This document shows, piece after piece, positions 46,466 to 54,061 of a stretch of DNA of 58,053 bases. Position numbers and translations under genes: made by a program. This DNA is from Ruficoccus amylovorans (lineage in GTDB: Bacteria; Verrucomicrobiota; Verrucomicrobiia; Opitutales; Cerasicoccaceae). Positions within the stretch are counted from its first letter, which is position 1. Every line of letters starts with the position of its first letter. The stretch lies in contig NZ_JACHVB010000042.1 in the NCBI RefSeq assembly GCF_014230085.1, positions 1-58,053 of the forward strand, in the 5' to 3' direction. The notes under the pieces are model-generated. The model saw nothing but the letters and a program-made list of their open reading frames with translations, did no database searches and was not told the DNA's origin.

Positions 46466-47648
46466 ACTTATCAGAGTCTGTGAAGCGGACCGGCGGCTGG
46501 CGGAATGCCAGCGGCTCGCGCCCACAGTGAGCTGCCCGCTCGCCAGCGCAGTTGGCCGCGTCCTGCGCCAGTCGGTGATAGCCGACCGGGATTTGCCGCC
46601 GTTCGACCGTGTCATGATGGATGGATACGCCATCAACACGGGCCGAACCGCACCCGGTGCGATACTACCCGTGGCGGGCCGCAGCGATGCGGGTGCCCCG
46701 CAGGCGACACTGCCCCCCGCCCCAGTCGCTTGGGAAGTCATGACCGGCGCGCCTCTGCCTGAACATGCCGACGCGGTCGTCCCCTACGAAGCAATCGCAC
46801 CGGGGCAGCACGCAGGCAGCATTCATTTACCAGCCGATGGCCAGCCCGTATCCGGCGCATTCATCCACCGCCGGGGCTCGGACTATGCGGCGGGGGCGAC
46901 GCTCCTTTCTTCCGGAACTTTGCTGGGTCCGGCGGAGATTGGCATCGCCGCCTCCTGTGGTCTGTCGGAGCTACTCGTCAGCGAACATCCACGCCTGGCG
47001 GTCTTCGCCACCGGCGACGAACTGGTTGATGTGTACGTCCAGCCAGCCTCCCACCAGATACGTCAGTCCAACGCCTATGCACTAGAGGCCGCACTCACAT
47101 TGTCCGGCTACCCGGTAAGCGAAAGTGCTCGCCTGGCCGACGAGACCGCGTCCGAAGACCGTATCCGTGAGGCGGTGGATAAACACGATGTCGTAATCAT
47201 CGCAGGTGCGGCTTCGCGAGGGCGGCGGGACTGGGCCGCACCGCTGCTGGACTCGCTGGCCACACGGGTCTTTCACGGCATCAGGCAGCACCCGGGGAAG
47301 CCGCTGGGCTTGTGGTGTCGCCCCGAGGGGAAGCTCATTTTCCTTCTACCGGGCAATCCCGTCGCCGCCCTGACCGGGATGATCCGGTTTGTCCTCCCGG
47401 CCCTGAGTGAGCGCGAGGGCCGCCCGCTCAGGCATGCTTATTGCTCATTACGGGAGCCACCGGCACCGACGGACTTCACGCGCTACCTGCCGGTACGGCT
47501 GTCCGTGCTCGGCCCGGCGACAGCGGTTGCCCCGCGTAACTCCGGCGACTACGCCCGGCTCGCCGGGACGGACGGATTTATCGAAATCCCGTCACACCAG
47601 AGCCCCCTTCCCTCCACTTCCCACTTTCGTTTTTACGCATGGAAATAG
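46458..47648 (+). CDS. moeA: Molybdopterin molybdenumtransferase MoeA
   Basis: About 396 residues from the ATG at 46458; a TTG 27 bases upstream is a weaker start. MoeA inserts molybdate into adenylylated molybdopterin. Signatures are DRDLPPFDRVMMDGYAI, VFATGDELVD, HPGKPLGLW and FLLPGNPVAALTG. Unusually, the central GGxSxGxxD motif appears as GAASRGRRD, keeping Ser, Gly and Asp but losing the second Gly. Slightly short for the family. It overlaps the MOSC gene by 8 bases and moaC by 10, a compact operon. Confidence 0.9.
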   Translation: MPELIRVCEADRRLAECQRLAPTVSCPLASAVGRVLRQSVIADRDLPPFDRVMMDGYAINTGRTAPGAILPVAGRSDAGAPQATLPPAPVAWEVMTGAPLPEHADAVVPYEAIAPGQHAGSIHLPADGQPVSGAFIHRRGSDYAAGATLLSSGTLLGPAEIGIAASCGLSELLVSEHPRLAVFATGDELVDVYVQPASHQIRQSNAYALEAALTLSGYPVSESARLADETASEDRIREAVDKHDVVIIAGAASRGRRDWAAPLLDSLATRVFHGIRQHPGKPLGLWCRPEGKLIFLLPGNPVAALTGMIRFVLPALSEREGRPLRHAYCSLREPPAPTDFTRYLPVRLSVLGPATAVAPRNSGDYARLAGTDGFIEIPSHQSPLPSTSHFRFYAWK

Positions 47649-48121
47649 CAAACACCACTCTCACCCATCTCGACGAGCACGCCCAGCCGGGACTGGTCGA
47701 TGTCTCCGCCAAACAGCCCACCGTACGCCAGGCCGAGGCCGAGGCCTTTGTGCGGTTCGAGCCCGACGCCTGGACAACGCTGGCTCAGGCGGGATTCGCC
47801 ACGAGCAAGGGCCCGATCAGTGAAGTTGCCCGTGTGGCCGGAACGATGGCCGTCAAGCAGACCGCCCAGTGGATCCCCTTCTGCCACCCCCTTCCGATCG
47901 ACGGGTGCGAGTTCGACCTCACACCGGAAGCCGACGGTATGCGCATCCGCTGCCGGGTATCTACTACCGCACGCACCGGTGTCGAGATGGAGGCGCTGAC
48001 CGGCGCGAGCACCGCCGCCCTCACGCTCTACGACATGACGAAAAGCCTAGGCCACGGCACAGAGATTCTCCATATCCGCCTTCTATCGAAGTCTGGCGGC
48101 AAGTCCGATTTTACCGCATGA
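47639..48121 (+). CDS. moaC: Cyclic pyranopterin monophosphate synthase MoaC
   Basis: 160 residues with the expected MoaC run: LVDVSAKQPTVRQAEAEAFV, GTMAVKQTAQWIPFCHPLPI (substrate pocket), TGVEMEALTGASTAALTLYD, and the C-terminal LLSKSGGKSDF. It completes ring rearrangement begun by MoaA, converting the 3',8-cyclo-GTP intermediate to cyclic pyranopterin monophosphate. The length and motifs are normal. Start overlaps moeA and stop overlaps mobA (ATGA). Confidence 0.97.
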   Translation: MEIANTTLTHLDEHAQPGLVDVSAKQPTVRQAEAEAFVRFEPDAWTTLAQAGFATSKGPISEVARVAGTMAVKQTAQWIPFCHPLPIDGCEFDLTPEADGMRIRCRVSTTARTGVEMEALTGASTAALTLYDMTKSLGHGTEILHIRLLSKSGGKSDFTA

Positions 48122-48777
48122 GCATACCTACTCATCATACCCGTCCGCTACGGGGCCTCGTGCTGGCCGGCGGCCACAGCAGACGTATGGGCCGCGACAA
48201 GGCCTCCCTGTGCTACCACGCGCCCGGCCTGCCGCAGTGGCGATACACTTCGCAACTGCTGAGTGAAACCGGACTGCCCGTCTGCCTCTCGGTCCGCCCC
48301 GGACAGGCGCTACCGGGCTGGAGTCCGAACGACCCGCCGGTGCTGCCGGATCAGACGAACGACGCCGGTCCGCTGGCGGGGCTGCTCGCGGCGCTGGAAG
48401 CTTTTCCTGGCGAGGCGATCTTCGCCGTTGCCTGCGACCTTCCGCTACTGGATACCGACACATTGCGAACGTTGATCGCCGCCCGGCAAGCCAATGCATT
48501 GGCCATCGCCTATCACAGCACCCACGATGGTCTGCCCGAACCGCTCTGCACCATTTACGAGCCGGACATCGCACCCATCCTCCGGGATGCTCTCCACAGT
48601 GGCTTCCGGTGCCCACGCAAAATTCTTATCCAGCACGCAGAGGTCGTTCGGCTGATCAAGCTGCCCAAACCCGATGCACTAGACAACGCGAATACGCCCG
48701 AGGATTTTTTCCGGCTGAAGCAAAGCCTGCAAAACGCGTTACCGCTCTCAACACGTCCCCTCACAACCCACGGTTAG
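48118..48777 (+). CDS. mobA: Molybdenum cofactor guanylyltransferase MobA
   Basis: About 219 residues from the ATG at 48118, four bases before the moaC stop ends. The nucleotide-binding loop LVLAGGHSRRMGRDKASL opens the Rossmann-like nucleotidyltransferase fold; DQTNDAGPLAGLLAALEA and VACDLPLLDTDTL follow, as in MobA. It attaches GMP to Mo-molybdopterin, giving the bis-MGD form needed by NasA. The C-terminal 40 residues (NTPEDFFRLKQSL) are normal for the family. Confidence 0.93.
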   Translation: MSIPTHHTRPLRGLVLAGGHSRRMGRDKASLCYHAPGLPQWRYTSQLLSETGLPVCLSVRPGQALPGWSPNDPPVLPDQTNDAGPLAGLLAALEAFPGEAIFAVACDLPLLDTDTLRTLIAARQANALAIAYHSTHDGLPEPLCTIYEPDIAPILRDALHSGFRCPRKILIQHAEVVRLIKLPKPDALDNANTPEDFFRLKQSLQNALPLSTRPLTTHG

Positions 48778-48781
48778 CCAC

Positions 48782-49027
48782 ATGATGAAGCAAATCAAAA
48801 TCCTGTACTTTGGACAGCTCCGGCAGGCGCGGGGCCTGGCGGAGGAAACCGTCAACACCCCCGCCGAAACACTGGCCGAGCTTTTCACCCTACAAAGCGC
48901 ATCCCACGGGCTCACCCTCGCCTCGCGTCATCTCAAGATGGCCCGCAATGATGAGTTCTGCCCGCCCGCGGAAGCCCTCTGTGATGGGGACACGGTCGCC
49001 TTCCTGCCACCTGTCTGTGGCGGTTAA
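48782..49027 (+). CDS. moaD: Molybdopterin synthase sulfur-carrier subunit MoaD
   Basis: 81 residues with the ubiquitin-like MoaD fold (IKILYFGQLRQARGLAEETV at the start) and the obligatory C-terminal di-glycine: LPPVCGG. The terminal Gly is thiocarboxylated and donates sulphur to the pterin while held by MoaE, encoded next. The gene starts 4 bp after mobA. The length is typical. Confidence 0.93.
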   Translation: MMKQIKILYFGQLRQARGLAEETVNTPAETLAELFTLQSASHGLTLASRHLKMARNDEFCPPAEALCDGDTVAFLPPVCGG

Positions 49028-49046
49028 AATCAAAAACATCGCACCG

Positions 49047-49478
49047 ATGGATTTCATCCTCAGCGCCGTACCCATAGATGTCTACGCCCTGCGTCATCGT
49101 ATGATGGCACCGGAAGCGGGCGGCTTTTGCAGCTTCGAGGGATGGGTGCGTAATCACCATCAGGGCCGCAGCGTAAACGCCCTGGCCTACGAGGCGTACG
49201 CGCCCCTCGCGCTCAAGGAAGGGCGGCGAATCCTTCGCGAGGCACAGCGCCGATTTGCCATCACGTCGGCCTGCGCCGAGCATCGCATCGGGCACCTAAT
49301 CCCGGGAGAGCTCGCCGTCTGGGTGGGCGTCAGCGCCGCGCATCGGGATGCCGCCTTTGACGCATGCCGCTTCATTATCGATGCCATCAAGGACACGGTC
49401 CCCATCTGGAAGCATGAGTTTTACAGCGACGGCACCCAGACCTGGGTTGATCCGACGCAGACGCCCAGTGCCACCTGA
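49047..49478 (+). CDS. moaE: Molybdopterin synthase catalytic subunit MoaE
   Basis: About 143 residues from the ATG at 49047; a GTG ten codons earlier is also possible. Conserved parts are GGFCSFEGWVRNHHQGR (opening), LAYEAYAPLALKEG, CAEHRIGHLIPGELAVWVGV, SAAHRDAAFDACRFIIDAIK and DTVPIWKHEFYSDG, which holds the catalytic lysines. It converts cyclic pyranopterin to molybdopterin with MoaD as sulphur donor. All key residues are visible. Confidence 0.95.
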   Translation: MDFILSAVPIDVYALRHRMMAPEAGGFCSFEGWVRNHHQGRSVNALAYEAYAPLALKEGRRILREAQRRFAITSACAEHRIGHLIPGELAVWVGVSAAHRDAAFDACRFIIDAIKDTVPIWKHEFYSDGTQTWVDPTQTPSAT

Positions 49479-49495
49479 ACTCTCACCGCCTCATT

Positions 49496-50545
49496 ATGCC
49501 GACAGCCACCCTCGCAGCTCCTTCCACGCCCGCTCATCACGCCTTGGCCGACCAGAGAGGAAGGCTGCTGCGCGACCTACGTCTGTCGGTCATCGACCGG
49601 TGCAACCTGCGCTGCCAGTATTGCCTGCCCGCTCGGCTCCACGGCGACGATTTTCCCTTCCTACCCGCCGCCCGGCTGCTGAGTTTCGAACAGATAGAGG
49701 CACTCGTCAGCGCCTTTATCGACTTGGGCGTCGAAAAAATCCGCCTCACCGGCGGCGAGCCGCTCCTGCGTCCGCGTCTACCCGAGCTAGTCGCTCGGCT
49801 GCGCGCACTCGGCCCACACCTGAACCTCGCCCTGACCACGAACGGCCTGCGCCTGAACACCGCCTGTAATGAGCTGGCCGACGCCGGACTCAACCGCGTC
49901 AATGTCAGCCTCGACGGGCTCTCACCCACTGTGGCCGAACGCATGGCGGGCCGCCCGCTCCCCGTTGAACAAGTCTGGCACGCGATCCTCCAAGCGCGCT
50001 CGGCGGGACTGCAGGTCAAGGTCAACACAGTCGTTCGACGCGGGGTCAACGAGTCGGAAATCCTCCCGCTGGCCCGGCGTTGCCGCGAGCACGCCATCCC
50101 TCTGCGATTTATCGAATACATGGACGTTGGTACGACGAATAACTGGAGCGAAGGTGATGTCGTCACCGGCGCAGAAATCCGGCAGCGTCTCGCTTCCCTG
50201 CCCCCGCTGGTGCCAGTACCGCCCCAACCCGGCGATGTCGCCCGCCGCTACCGCTACGCAGACGGTAGCGGCGAAATCGGCTTGATCAACTCCATCAGCG
50301 AACCTTTCTGCGGCGGGTGCACCCGCGCCCGCGTGTCCGCCGAGGGCAGGCTCTACGCCTGCCTCTTTGCTTCCGAAGGCGTCGATCTCAAGCCTTGGTT
50401 AAGCACTGCTGAAAGCTCGGCGGGTTCGCTGACGGCGAGAATCACCAGCGCTTGGCGTCAGCGCTACGACCGCTACTCCGAACTTCGCAAAAAACAGCCT
50501 CTCACTAATCGCAAACGCAGCGAGATGTGGCAACTAGGGGGATAG
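49496..50545 (+). CDS. moaA: GTP 3',8-cyclase MoaA (radical SAM)
   Basis: 349 residues. The radical SAM motif is CNLRCQYC near residues 36-43, followed by KIRLTGGEPLLRP and NLALTTNGLRL. A second cluster site near residues 272-290 is FCGGCTRARVSAEGRLYACL. The C-terminus ends in Gly-Gly (WQLGG), the conserved GG tail needed for activity. MoaA starts cofactor synthesis from GTP. It is the last gene of the nitrate/Moco block; the order moeA-moaC-mobA-moaD-moaE-moaA supplies the whole path except a separate MogA. Confidence 0.96.
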   Translation: MPTATLAAPSTPAHHALADQRGRLLRDLRLSVIDRCNLRCQYCLPARLHGDDFPFLPAARLLSFEQIEALVSAFIDLGVEKIRLTGGEPLLRPRLPELVARLRALGPHLNLALTTNGLRLNTACNELADAGLNRVNVSLDGLSPTVAERMAGRPLPVEQVWHAILQARSAGLQVKVNTVVRRGVNESEILPLARRCREHAIPLRFIEYMDVGTTNNWSEGDVVTGAEIRQRLASLPPLVPVPPQPGDVARRYRYADGSGEIGLINSISEPFCGGCTRARVSAEGRLYACLFASEGVDLKPWLSTAESSAGSLTARITSAWRQRYDRYSELRKKQPLTNRKRSEMWQLGG

Positions 50546-50579
50546 GCATGATATGATTTTTGAAGCTCCTAAATCTACG

Positions 50580-50863
50580 AACAATGATGCGGTATCTTTT
50601 CAAATCTATTGCGATGACCTAGAGGAAGTCGATCGTCTGTGGGCAGCCCTCAGTGAGTGGGGGAAATCGCTTGTAGTTGGCAGAAGAACCGCTGGGGGCT
50701 AGGCTGGCAGATTGTCCCAAGCGCCTGCTCAAATTGATCACCGACCCCACCCCAGACCGAGCCAAACGTCTCATGGATGCGATGATGACGATGATTAAGC
50801 TCGATATCCCTGCCCTGGAGCAGGCTGTGAACGGCAGCGCGTAATTATTCGGGCGGTTATAGT
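50580..50863 (+). pseudogene. Decayed partial copy of the VOC/PhnB-like gene at 27714-28205
   Basis: The piece reads DAVSFQIYCDD then EVDRLWAALSE, shifts frame repeatedly, passes stop codons, and recovers LITDP, RAKRLMDAMMTMIKLDI and ALEQAVNGSA at the end (stop at 50842-50844). These match the C-terminal two thirds of the intact gene about 23 kb away. Similarity also runs past the stop (GCGTAAT... GGGCGGTTATA in both), so it is a duplicated DNA segment rather than convergent protein similarity. It cannot encode a full product. It lies between moaA and the right att site. Confidence 0.8.
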
Positions 50864-50934
50864 ACTCAATCAATCGCTGCTGCTTGTGAGAGCTGAGCCT
50901 GCTTTTTCGTTCACACATTGCTGATAAACCAAGA

Positions 50935-51336
50935 ATGTTTTACGATCTTAGCTAGGTCAGCCCCAACGAAAAAGTAGAAGCCAAACTGAAAGAGGTCCGT
51001 GCCGATCAATCCCGTCCCGCCCATTGCATCTCATCCCATCCGCACTCGCAGGCAGAAGACCTGCTGCTGATCGATGAAAACGGCGAATGCTGGCAGATGC
51101 CTTGGTCGTGCCTCAAGTATAGTTCGCTCAATAAGCGCGGAGAGCATTTTCACCTCTCCTTTGAGACCCATGAGGTCTGGCTCTACGGCAAATACCTGGC
51201 GGAACTGTCTGAACCGCTGGCCAAGCGCCAAATCGCCTCCATCCAAGCCTTCGGCAGTGATAACGAACACCGGACCCGTTCGGACCAGCCCTTTATCGAA
51301 CGGATCACTGTCTCCGAGAAAGGAAAGCTCGAATAA
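50935..51336 (+). pseudogene. Nonsense-interrupted gene of unknown function
   Basis: From the ATG at 50935 the frame reads MFYDLS, then TAG (50953-50955), then an uninterrupted frame of 126 codons: VSPNEKVEAKLKEVRADQSR, later LLLIDENGECWQMPWSCLKY, HFHLSFETHEVWLYGKYLAE and ITVSEKGKLE. The protein-like composition throughout suggests one ancestral gene of about 133 codons with an early stop. An internal ATG at 51097 could still give 79 residues. I do not recognise the family. It lies just outside the right att site. Confidence 0.5.
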
Positions 51337-51378
51337 GCGCGGTATGACCATCTCCAAAAACAAAACCGCCAAACAAAA

Positions 51379-51406
51379 ATCCCGCAAGTCGCTGGATTTA
51401 CGGGAT
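51379..51406 (-). terminator. Terminator of the original tRNA-Phe gene
   Basis: On the minus strand, six bases after the encoded CCA of the tRNA-Phe fragment, ATCCCG and CGGGAT form a perfect 6-bp stem with a 16-base loop, followed by TTTTTG. It is a good intrinsic terminator and shows that sequence left of the fragment is the tRNA's native downstream DNA. Confidence 0.75.
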
Positions 51407-51412
51407 CTAAAG

Positions 51413-51465
51413 TGGTGGCCAGAACGTGAATCGAACACGTGACACAAGGATTTTCAGTCCTCTGC
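51413..51465 (-). other. Attachment-site remnant: 3' half of tRNA-Phe(GAA)
   Basis: Read on the minus strand: anticodon stem GAGGA/TCCTT around CTGAAAA (anticodon GAA), variable loop GTGTC, T-arm ACGTG-TTCGATT-CACGT, acceptor strand TCTGGCC, discriminator A and encoded CCA. To its right the DNA turns AT-rich and has no D-arm or 5' acceptor strand, so it is not a functional tRNA. The adjacent rightward integrase makes this an att direct repeat of an element inserted into tRNA-Phe. The intact tRNA should lie beyond the right edge. Confidence 0.88.
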
Positions 51466-51642
51466 TTTTATGTTTTTAATTGTGGTCAAGTTTGGCTTTT
51501 AAGCATTTACTATTAAATGGTTATAAGTATTTTATGGATTTACAAAAACCAACATTGACCACACTTAAAATCCATTGAAAAGCCAAAAAATGGCACAGTT
51601 ATGGCACAGTGATTAACCCAAGGACTTCACGAAAGGCTGAAA

Positions 51643-52935
51643 ATGGCTCTCTCTAAAACTCATCAGGATTACTGGATGCACCGCATTCAAAAAAGAACCT
51701 ATGAACGGCAGGACGGCAGCACCGAGACCATCAACGAATGGCAGGTGCGAGTCAGCCATAACTGTCGCCGAGAGTGGTTCTCCCTGGGCTCGAATAACAA
51801 AATCTTCGCCGCTAAGCGGGCCGCTGCCATTTACCAGAGCCTCAAGATCAACGGCTGGGACGAAACCATTCGCCAGTTCAAAGGAGAAAAGTACGAGAAG
51901 GTTAAGGTCATCTCCCTTGGGGAATACCTAAAGGCCGTCGAGAACCGTGCCAACCTCAACCCCAAAACCTTTACCACCTATTGCCGGAAGCTGCGCACCC
52001 TCGTGGCAGATATCAAAGGCATCCCCCAAACCAAGGAGCGGTACGACCACTTCCACAAGCACCACCTCAAATGGCGTGAAGCGGTCGATAAGACCCCGCT
52101 GGGCTACCTGGCCGCCGACCGCATCCGCAAGTGGCAGAAATCGGAAATCGCCAAGGCCCAGCATGACCCGGTCAAGATTCGCAAAGCGGAGCACACCGCG
52201 AATTCGATTGTCCGCAACGCACGCTCGCTGTTCAGCCCCAAGATCACCGGGCTGCTCAAGGAAATGGAGCTCCCCAATCCCCTGCCCTTTGCCGATGTCG
52301 AGATGCTGAAGTCGTCGTCCATGCGCTACCGTAGTCAAATCGATGTCGGCGAACTGGTCACCGCCGCCGAAACAGAGCTTCCCCCAAAATACCCCGAGCA
52401 ATACAAGATATTCCTCCTGAGCCTCTTCGCCGGGCTCCGCCGCAACGAAATCGACAAACTGCTCTGGGAGTCAGTGGATGCGGTCCGGGGAGAAATCGTC
52501 ATCGCTCCGCATACGTTCTTTTCCGTCAAAACCGAGACCTCCATCGGGGCCGTCCCCGTCGATCCGGGCCTCTTGAAGATTCTGGAGACATTCAAGGAGA
52601 AGGCCACCGGCTCCTTTGTCATCGAGTCCAAAGTCCCCCCGAAAATGGACAAGGACTACGCCCACTACCGGGCGAATGCGCACTTCCGCAAGCTAAGCGC
52701 CTGGCTCCGGTCCAAAGGCATCACCGCCCAATCCCCCATTCACACTCTCCGCAAAGAATACGGACGCCTCCTGACGGAAAAATTCGGCATCTACGCCGCC
52801 AGCAAGGCCCTCCGCCACGCCGGCATCCAGATCACTGCCGCCCACTACGCCGACGACACCCGCCGAAACATCATCTCCATCAACGATGTCCACGCCACTC
52901 CCGCCCCCTCTCCGCAAATGAACGACTCAGCCTGA
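51643..52935 (+). CDS. Tyrosine recombinase (site-specific integrase) of the right-hand element
   Basis: 430 residues. The core-binding region is about 90-210; the catalytic domain (about 230-405) has box I FAGLRRNEID (R266), box II IHTLRKEYG (H367, R370), ALRHAGI (H392) and the nucleophile AAHYADD (Y402), so every catalytic residue is present. The N-terminal 60 residues resemble an arm-site-binding sheet (YERQDGS...WQVRVS). It starts about 180 bp from the tRNA-Phe fragment and reads into the element. It is unrelated in detail to the left integrase, so the two elements are distinct. Confidence 0.94.
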   Translation: MALSKTHQDYWMHRIQKRTYERQDGSTETINEWQVRVSHNCRREWFSLGSNNKIFAAKRAAAIYQSLKINGWDETIRQFKGEKYEKVKVISLGEYLKAVENRANLNPKTFTTYCRKLRTLVADIKGIPQTKERYDHFHKHHLKWREAVDKTPLGYLAADRIRKWQKSEIAKAQHDPVKIRKAEHTANSIVRNARSLFSPKITGLLKEMELPNPLPFADVEMLKSSSMRYRSQIDVGELVTAAETELPPKYPEQYKIFLLSLFAGLRRNEIDKLLWESVDAVRGEIVIAPHTFFSVKTETSIGAVPVDPGLLKILETFKEKATGSFVIESKVPPKMDKDYAHYRANAHFRKLSAWLRSKGITAQSPIHTLRKEYGRLLTEKFGIYAASKALRHAGIQITAAHYADDTRRNIISINDVHATPAPSPQMNDSA

Positions 52936-52976
52936 GTGCGGTTGACGGGGCAAGGTGCAGGTGACAGGATAAACCG

Positions 52977-53981
52977 GTGCCATTTTCCCGCATAGAGTAC
53001 GTCCACGGTGGGGTACACCTCCCCCGTCTGGGTCTGTGGCTCGACCCCTCCCGTCCCAAAGCGGGAGCGGTCTTTGTCAGCCACGCTCACAGCGACCATA
53101 CCGCCGCCCACCGTTCCGTCATTCTCAGTGCCCCGACCGCGCACCTCATGCGCCTGCGTCTCGGGGGCGATCGCACAGAGCACTGTCTGAGCTTCGGGAA
53201 GGCAACCGAGTTTCACGCCGGAGAGATACCGTTCCGTCTCACCTTGCTCCCTGCCGGGCACATCCTCGGCAGCAGCATGGCCTATATCGAGGCCGGGGGC
53301 CAGAGCCTGCTCTATACGGGCGACTTCAAGCTGCGCTCCGGGCTCTCGTGCGAGCCCTGCCAGCTACGCCCGGCAGATATCCTCATCATGGAGACGACCT
53401 TTGGCCGTCCGCACTACCGACTTCCAGACCCGACGCAAACCTGGCAAGCATTGGCCGACTTTTGCCACGAAACGCTGGCGGCGGGGGCCACCCCCGTCCT
53501 GATGGCCTACTCTCTGGGCAAGACGCAGGAAGTGCTCGCCGGGCTTAAAACGACCGGGTTGACCTTTGCCCTGCACGAGCAGGCCCACCTCATGACACAG
53601 GCCTACGAGGCCCACGGTGTGAGCTTCCCCGCCTATGCGTGCTTTGACGGCAGTGAGTTGGACGGAAAGGTTCTTATCTGGCCCCCGGCCGCGTTGCGCT
53701 CAAAGCTCCTGAAGGGCTTGCCCCGCCTGCGCACGGCAGCCATCACCGGCTGGGCTATGGACGCGTCCTGCCGGTTCCGCATGAAAGCCGATACCGCCTT
53801 TGCCCTCAGCGATCACGCCGACTATCCAGAGTTGCTGGAAGCCGTCAAGCAGGTCAACCCAAGCCAAGTCTGGACCCTCCACGGCAGCGCCGCCGACTTC
53901 GCCGACAGCCTCCGCCAACACGGCTACCAAGCCGCCCCCCTCAGCCAGCCCGACCAGCTCTCCCTCATTCTCGGCTGCTAG
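52977..53981 (+). CDS. Ligase-associated DNA exonuclease (MBL-fold, Artemis/CPSF-like)
   Basis: 334 residues beginning with GTG. Metallo-beta-lactamase motifs are VSHAHSDHTA (HxHxDH), LLPAGHILGS (His), LLYTGDFKL (Asp) and LSDHADYPEL with LHGS near the end, the beta-CASP-like arrangement of the bacterial ligase-associated exonuclease family (about 335 residues). These normally work in DNA end processing with a co-encoded ATP-dependent ligase and an Lhr-type helicase. Here neither partner is present in the window and the gene follows an integrase by 41 bp. It may be cargo of the right-hand element or part of a set that continues elsewhere. Confidence 0.87.
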   Translation: MPFSRIEYVHGGVHLPRLGLWLDPSRPKAGAVFVSHAHSDHTAAHRSVILSAPTAHLMRLRLGGDRTEHCLSFGKATEFHAGEIPFRLTLLPAGHILGSSMAYIEAGGQSLLYTGDFKLRSGLSCEPCQLRPADILIMETTFGRPHYRLPDPTQTWQALADFCHETLAAGATPVLMAYSLGKTQEVLAGLKTTGLTFALHEQAHLMTQAYEAHGVSFPAYACFDGSELDGKVLIWPPAALRSKLLKGLPRLRTAAITGWAMDASCRFRMKADTAFALSDHADYPELLEAVKQVNPSQVWTLHGSAADFADSLRQHGYQAAPLSQPDQLSLILGC

Positions 53982-54061
53982 TCGGAATGCTCGCAACACT
54001 GACGGCCCCACCGTCCCCGGCATTGTTCTATCCAACGAAGCGAAATAGCGTACTTATTCTG

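Noticed and set aside
51413-51465. Functional tRNA-Phe gene
   Set aside because: The D-arm and 5' acceptor strand are replaced by AT-rich sequence.
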